From positions 1-37,755 of the forward strand of contig ONHW01000022.1 of the NCBI GenBank assembly GCA_900317745.1: a stretch of 37,755 nt of DNA, in the 5' to 3' direction. Positions 34,131 to 37,755 of the stretch are shown here, in pieces. The notes below the pieces were generated by a model. It worked only from the letters and a program-made list of their open reading frames with translations. It was not told the DNA's origin and made no database searches. Position 1 is the first letter of the stretch. Every line of letters begins with the position of its first letter. The position numbers and the translations under genes are program-made. This DNA is from an uncultured Bacteroidales bacterium (GTDB lineage: Bacteria; Bacteroidota; Bacteroidia; Bacteroidales; Paludibacteraceae).

Positions 34131-34553
34131 ATGAGAAAGTCTATTTCTCCCGCCAAGGTGGCAAAATCTGCCAACCAGGCAAAAAACGCCTCTCGCGAGG
34201 CAAAAAACACGTTCCTCTGTGTTGACCTCAAGTTCGAAGGCAACAAGACAGTCATCCGACCCAAGCAGACGCGCCAAGGTAGTCTCACATGTATCGACGC
34301 CGACCGCTTCCATTTCGCGGAGCGAAACGTGCCGAGCGTGCCACACCCGCATCTGCACTGGAGGTTGCTCGACCGCACGTTACACGGACGAGCAAGCGTC
34401 AACGCACTGCATGTTAAAGTCGAGTTCTACATCCATCATGACGAGTATCTCAATTCCCGCGACCTCGCGGACATACTCGCATCGGAGATGGAGACCATCG
34501 GCGAGAACCTCTCTGACATCAACCTCGAGGAGGAGGTAGCCAAATGTTACTGA
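34131..34553 (+). CDS. unrecognised 140-residue island protein
   Basis: Start at ATG 34131 (MRKSISPAKVAKSANQAKNA); the first 25 residues are a basic Ala/Lys/Ser-rich tail, then a compact region (FLCVDLKFEGNKTVIRPKQT, a His-rich HPHLHW, VKVEFYIHHDEYL) that could be a small alpha/beta domain. The TTTCGC/GCGAAA palindrome at 34313-34327 lies in frame (residues HFAER). Function unknown; not similar to anything I know. It overlaps the next gene by 10 bp, so both belong to the primase operon. Confidence 0.6.
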   Translation: MRKSISPAKVAKSANQAKNASREAKNTFLCVDLKFEGNKTVIRPKQTRQGSLTCIDADRFHFAERNVPSVPHPHLHWRLLDRTLHGRASVNALHVKVEFYIHHDEYLNSRDLADILASEMETIGENLSDINLEEEVAKCY

Positions 34554-34924
34554 TCGGAATCCGTAAGGGCGGCGCGAAGTGTAGTAGCGCCTGCCCGTTC
34601 TACACCGAGACAGGTGTAGTCAAAGGCGTCAGAGGTGTGCCTCTGACCACACACTGCCGGGCAACGATGCACCCGTGGATGGTCGATTGCGACATCTACA
34701 ATCCTTACCACATCGACAAACTCGAGGTCTCTGAAGAGCAGTGGAAGCAGATGCAGCACGCCGTGCACCGACGAGCCAAACGACAGCAGAAACTTTACCC
34801 CGAAATCAACGACAACGGGCGATCTGTCGGATCAACGTGGACAGAGGACCGCTGGAACGCGCAGAAGAGTGCAACTGCCAAACAAATCACGAATTATCGG
34901 CAAAAAAAAGAAATTGAAAAGTGA
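34544..34924 (+). CDS. unrecognised 126-residue cysteine-containing island protein
   Basis: A 126-residue protein starting MLLIGIRKGGAKCSSACPFY. Cysteines at 13, 17, 38 and 49 (CSSAC, HCRAT, DCDIY) could bind a metal; this is inference. The C-terminal half is basic and polar (HRRAKRQQKLYPEIN, TWTEDRWNAQKSA). It overlaps the upstream gene by 10 bp, and its TGA overlaps the GTG start of the primase gene (GTGA), a sign of coupled translation. Confidence 0.6.
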   Translation: MLLIGIRKGGAKCSSACPFYTETGVVKGVRGVPLTTHCRATMHPWMVDCDIYNPYHIDKLEVSEEQWKQMQHAVHRRAKRQQKLYPEINDNGRSVGSTWTEDRWNAQKSATAKQITNYRQKKEIEK

Positions 34925-37296
34925 AAGGAAAAATGAAAATGAAGACAAGAATCTGTTACCAAGACGGAGTGAGCAAGGGACAACCGTTGCCACTGACGAA
35001 AGAGAAATGGGACGAGTTGATCGATAGTCCCGAAGTGAAGAACATCTGCCAGCGTATAGCAGAGCTGGATGTGGATGCGGCAGACTATAACGACAGGAAA
35101 CAGGCGCTGAAGAAGCGTTTGCCGGTCATCATACCGCATGCCTCGGCTTTTGCTAACGGCAAACGCATCTCCGCCGATGCCACACCTTCAGGCCTCGCCA
35201 TGCTCGACGTCGACCACGTACCCAATCCAAGAGAGTGGTGGGAAAAAATCAAAAATAGCCCGAAGGGCGATCAATCTGACATCATAGATGCCAACCACAT
35301 CTATCTTGTCGCTATCACCGCTTCCGGTCAAGGCATCCGCATCATCGGCGAACGCTTGTCTAACAGTCCGCAGGACGGTCTAACAGCGGAGCGGTCTGTC
35401 AGTGATAACGGTCTGTCAGGCGCAGCCGGTCTCGAAAGCATCGAAGCCGCACAACTCCGCATAGCCACCGCTCTGGGCATAACTGAGTACGATGCTGTCA
35501 CCAAGGATCTTGCACGCGCCTCGTACATCGTCCCGCGCGATTATATCCTGTATATCGATGAGTTCGGCTTACTTTCTTCGCCCGTCACGCCACAGCCGCC
35601 TCATGCAGCAAGTCTGGCAGCCGAAGGCGGTCTCTCTTCTGTCAGCGTCAGCGGTCTGTCAGCCGAAGGCGGTCCGACCTACCGCGGCATCCCTTACAGC
35701 GATATCATCGCACAACTCATGATTGCCACGGGGAACGGCGGCGGAGCGGTACAGGGAGAGCGGAACACGGTGTATTTCGGTTTGGCGAACTACATGCGGT
35801 ACATCTGCGACTTCAACGCCGATCTGCTGCTGCGTGTCATTCCCGATTTCGGTCTTCCCGAACACGAACGACGACAGGCTATCGCCTCTGCCCTCGGACG
35901 ACCGCGTAAGTCCGATATACCGCTCATACTCCAGTCGGCCATCGCTGTCTGTGAACGTGAGTGTTCTGTGCTCGGCGCTTCCAACGCCGAGAGAGCTATC
36001 GATCTCCAGCTGCCCGAACTGCCACGACTGCTACGCATCCTCTGCCGAAGGCTGCCGGAGGATTATCGTCCCGCTATGGTCATCGCAGCGCTGCCCGTGC
36101 TCGGTGCTCTCGCAACACGTGTACGCTTCGAGTATCTCGACCGGCAGATCCAGTCGCTGTCGTTCTTCTCATGTATCACCGCACCCGCCGCTTCCGGCAA
36201 GTCGTTCATACGCAAACCCGTTGACCTACTGCTCACACCTATCAACGAACAGGATGCCATTGAGCGAGAGAAGGAGCAGGCGTACAAGGACAAACTACGT
36301 GCTTCCAAGAACAGCAAGAACCAGCCCGAGGATCCACATGCCTGTCCGAGAAACAACGGTGTCAGCATCTCCGTAGCCAAACTGCTCCAACTCTTAACCT
36401 ACGCCGAGGGCAAGCACCTCATCGGCATCGGCGAGGAGATGGATACGCTCGTCAAGTCCGAACGTGCAGGCGTATGGTCGCAGAAGTCCGACATCTACCG
36501 TCTCGCTTTCGACAATGCCGAGTACGGACAGGCATACATGTCCGATGCTTCGTTCAATGCACATATACCTGTTTTCTACAATCTCCTCCTCACCGGCACA
36601 CCCAACTCCATGCGACGGTTCTTCCGGGATCTCGAGAACGGTCTCGCTACACGTGTCTGTTTCGCACAACTGCCCGACACCTCGTTCACCGATATACCCG
36701 TCTTTGCGCCGTACACCGCTGCCGAACAGGCGGAGATCATCCGCTGGGCACGCCAACTCGATGCCATCGGCAAAACTCCGTCCGTTTCGTCCGAATTCAA
36801 TTCGGACAACAGGGGCATAGTGCGTATCTCATGCCCACAGGTGGGAAACGCCATCTCTGGTTGGCTCGAACGCAAACGCCAGCAGGCCATCGATGCCGAC
36901 TCGCATGCGATGGATACGTTGCGCCGTCGTGCTGCGGTGATAGGATTTCGCGCAGGGATGTTGTGCTACCTGCTGGAGAACAGCAAATGGACGAAGGTGG
37001 TAGGCGAGTTTGCGGAGTGGGTGGCGGAGTACGTGTTCAGGAACCAGATGGAGCTGTGGGGCGATCAGATGGAGCAGTTGCTGACGGGTGCTCTGGATGC
37101 ACAGACGGAGCGCGGAGCTGCCACTTCGCTGCTGGCACTGCTGCCGGAGGAGTTCAGTACGGGCGACCTGATCAAGTTGCGGGCGCGGAAAGGACAATCC
37201 GTCACATCAACTTCCATCAAATCGCTTATTAGTCGTTGGAAGAGCCATCAACGAATTGAGAAGATCGGTGATGCTCGCTGGAAACGCCTTAAGTAA
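34921..37296 (+). CDS. VirE_N / DUF3987 primase-helicase-like protein
   Basis: A 791-residue protein with a BT4734-like VirE N-terminal domain (about 45-215; AMLDVDHVPNPREWWEKI, ITASGQGIRII) and a DUF3987 P-loop domain (about 290-720) with Walker A-like APAASGKS at about 421-428. This pair is typical of Bacteroidales mobile elements and is thought to be a replication primase-helicase. The GTG at 34921 overlaps the previous stop; ATGs at 34933 and 34939 are alternatives. Three in-frame repeat insertions interrupt it: about residues 146-166, 230-251 and 347-357. Later genes of the element, if any, lie outside the window. Confidence 0.88.
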   Translation: MKGKMKMKTRICYQDGVSKGQPLPLTKEKWDELIDSPEVKNICQRIAELDVDAADYNDRKQALKKRLPVIIPHASAFANGKRISADATPSGLAMLDVDHVPNPREWWEKIKNSPKGDQSDIIDANHIYLVAITASGQGIRIIGERLSNSPQDGLTAERSVSDNGLSGAAGLESIEAAQLRIATALGITEYDAVTKDLARASYIVPRDYILYIDEFGLLSSPVTPQPPHAASLAAEGGLSSVSVSGLSAEGGPTYRGIPYSDIIAQLMIATGNGGGAVQGERNTVYFGLANYMRYICDFNADLLLRVIPDFGLPEHERRQAIASALGRPRKSDIPLILQSAIAVCERECSVLGASNAERAIDLQLPELPRLLRILCRRLPEDYRPAMVIAALPVLGALATRVRFEYLDRQIQSLSFFSCITAPAASGKSFIRKPVDLLLTPINEQDAIEREKEQAYKDKLRASKNSKNQPEDPHACPRNNGVSISVAKLLQLLTYAEGKHLIGIGEEMDTLVKSERAGVWSQKSDIYRLAFDNAEYGQAYMSDASFNAHIPVFYNLLLTGTPNSMRRFFRDLENGLATRVCFAQLPDTSFTDIPVFAPYTAAEQAEIIRWARQLDAIGKTPSVSSEFNSDNRGIVRISCPQVGNAISGWLERKRQQAIDADSHAMDTLRRRAAVIGFRAGMLCYLLENSKWTKVVGEFAEWVAEYVFRNQMELWGDQMEQLLTGALDAQTERGAATSLLALLPEEFSTGDLIKLRARKGQSVTSTSIKSLISRWKSHQRIEKIGDARWKRLK
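35358..35419 (+). repeat. in-frame GGTCT(GT/AA)CAG repeats in the primase gene
   Basis: GTCTAACAG at 35358 and 35378, GGTCTGTCAG at 35393 and 35410. They encode a Gly/Ser-rich linker (SNSPQDGLTAERSVSDNGLS) between conserved segments. Confidence 0.75.
35612..35674 (+). repeat. in-frame 42-bp period repeat in the primase gene
   Basis: The 21-bp copies 35612-35632 and 35654-35674 differ at one base (core CAGCCGAAGGCGGTC) and encode LAAEGGL and LSAEGGP. The GGTCTGTCAG word of the preceding cluster recurs here. Confidence 0.8.
35960..35991 (+). repeat. in-frame copy of the right-edge REP-like element
   Basis: Begins AGTGTTCTGTGCTCGG and folds as CTCGGCG/CGCCGAG (35971-35977 with 35985-35991) around loop CTTCCAA. 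It matches the element at 37639-37669 at 28 of 31 positions and encodes ECSVLGASNAE. Confidence 0.85.
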
Positions 37297-37431
37297 GGTC
37301 GCAAGGTTGCATGGTTGCAAGGTTGCACATCTGTGTGGGTTGAAATTTTCCACATTATATATTATATATAATATATAATGAGCATTTTCACCGACATATT
37401 CGGTTGCGCAACTTTGCAACTTTGCAACTTT
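37295..37431. repeat. iteron-like 8-bp repeats flanking a 28-bp AT palindrome
   Basis: Left: four tandem 8-mers AAGGTCGC, AAGGTTGC, ATGGTTGC, AAGGTTGC (37295-37326). Centre: a perfect 28-bp palindrome (37353-37380), all A/T except the outer C and G. Right: three GCAACTTT units (37408-37431), i.e. AAAGTTGC in inverted orientation. The left array begins at the primase stop codon. The layout resembles a replication origin or protein-binding cis site. Confidence 0.7.
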
Positions 37432-37755
37432 TTACCCCGTTTTACCCCATGCTTTTTCTTGGGGTCCCCGCCGTAACCGCAGGTTGCGGTGGGGAGAGCG
37501 GAGGCAGGCGTCGCCTTTATGGCGCAAAGCGCCATCTGATGCGACCGCCTTGCCGAACGCGTAGTGTCCTGTGCTCGGCATCTGCGATGTCGAGTCCCAT
37601 CATCTATGTCCTGTGCTCGGCGCTGTCCCGCCGCCCCAGTGTTCTGTGCTTGGGGCTTCCAACCCCGAGTTGGTAGCGCAGCGGTGTTCAGTTCCCGGCG
37701 GTATTCCGCCGCCCCGGTGTTCTGTGCTCGGGTCTTTTAGCCCCGAGTTAGGTAG
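37297..37755. other. 459-bp non-coding region after the primase gene
   Basis: No convincing gene. After the iteron-like block it contains a nested hairpin (37509-37549: TGGCGC/GCGCCA inside GGCG-TCGC/GCGA-CCGCC) and the REP-like array to the window edge. Confidence 0.7.
37563..37755 (+). repeat. array of five REP-like hairpin elements
   Basis: Units beginning TGT(C/T)C at 37565, 37607, 37640, 37685 and 37718 (spacing 42, 33, 45, 33). Four of five continue CTGTGCT(C/T)GG; each has its own stem, e.g. CTCGGCATC/GATGTCGAG, CTTGGGG/CCCCGAG, CGGCGG/CCGCCG, CTCGGG/CCCGAG. Units 2-3 (37607-37676) and 4-5 (37685-37755) form a duplicated composite of about 70 bp ending GGTAG. The array continues to the window edge. 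Confidence 0.85.

Noticed and set aside
37563-37755. CRISPR-like array
   Set aside because: Repeats are short and divergent, the variable parts are self-complementary stems, and no cas gene is nearby.
37663-37755. Integron attC-like ends (GTTAGGT at 37747)
   Set aside because: Only one half-site fits GTTRRRY, no matching RYYYAAC partner is placed correctly, and no cassettes or integrase are seen.

Overview
The window reads as a chromosomal segment of an uncultured-type Bacteroidales bacterium (phylum Bacteroidota). The signs are a complete gldK-L-M-N set with a PorP-like gene (type IX secretion core), Bacteroidota-only families (DUF3098, DUF2795, DUF4832/DUF4874, VirE_N/DUF3987), and at least seven promoters of the Bacteroidota type (TTTG or NTTG, 20 bp, TANNTTTG).

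Left third (1-11.5 kb, all minus strand). ftsX, a DUF3098 gene and uppP (cut by the left edge) handle division and undecaprenyl phosphate recycling. A T9SS operon follows (DUF2795, porP-like, gldK, gldL, gldM, gldN) with a promoter at 8400-8431 and a terminator hairpin at 1949-1987. Further right lie a three-gene unit (Ser/Thr-rich lipoprotein, SAM methyltransferase, cob(I)alamin adenosyltransferase) and tRNA-Ala(CGC) with its own promoter.

Middle (11.6-25.5 kb). On the plus strand are a TPR/PD40 protein, dCMP deaminase and an S41 processing protease, then tRNA-Cys(GCA) directly in front of a lone sufB. A four-gene minus-strand operon follows (two secreted DUF4874/DUF4832 paralogues, a HAD-phosphatase/NahK-type sugar kinase fusion, a CBM9-like protein), which suggests amino-sugar or glycan handling. 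A lone umuD and a short TonB-dependent receptor run divergently from it.

Right third (25.5-37.8 kb) is accessory DNA. A five-gene type I restriction-modification operon (hsdR, hsdM, a DUF1016 PDDEXK nuclease, hsdS, an unrecognised 442-residue gene) runs from a promoter at 25541-25572 to a strong terminator at 33408-33461. Next comes an island with a small HTH gene resembling DUF4248, two unrecognised small genes and a large VirE_N/DUF3987 primase-like gene, followed by a dense array of palindromic repeats.

The most unusual signals are repeats. A REP-like hairpin element arrayed at the right edge also occurs in frame inside the primase gene, with compensatory stem changes. The DUF1016 gene has two related palindromes in its interdomain linker. 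Eight-base iteron-like repeats flank a 28-bp perfect AT palindrome just after the primase gene. Heptanucleotide tandem repeats abut three different start codons. No searches or folding programs were run; family names come from motif recognition.
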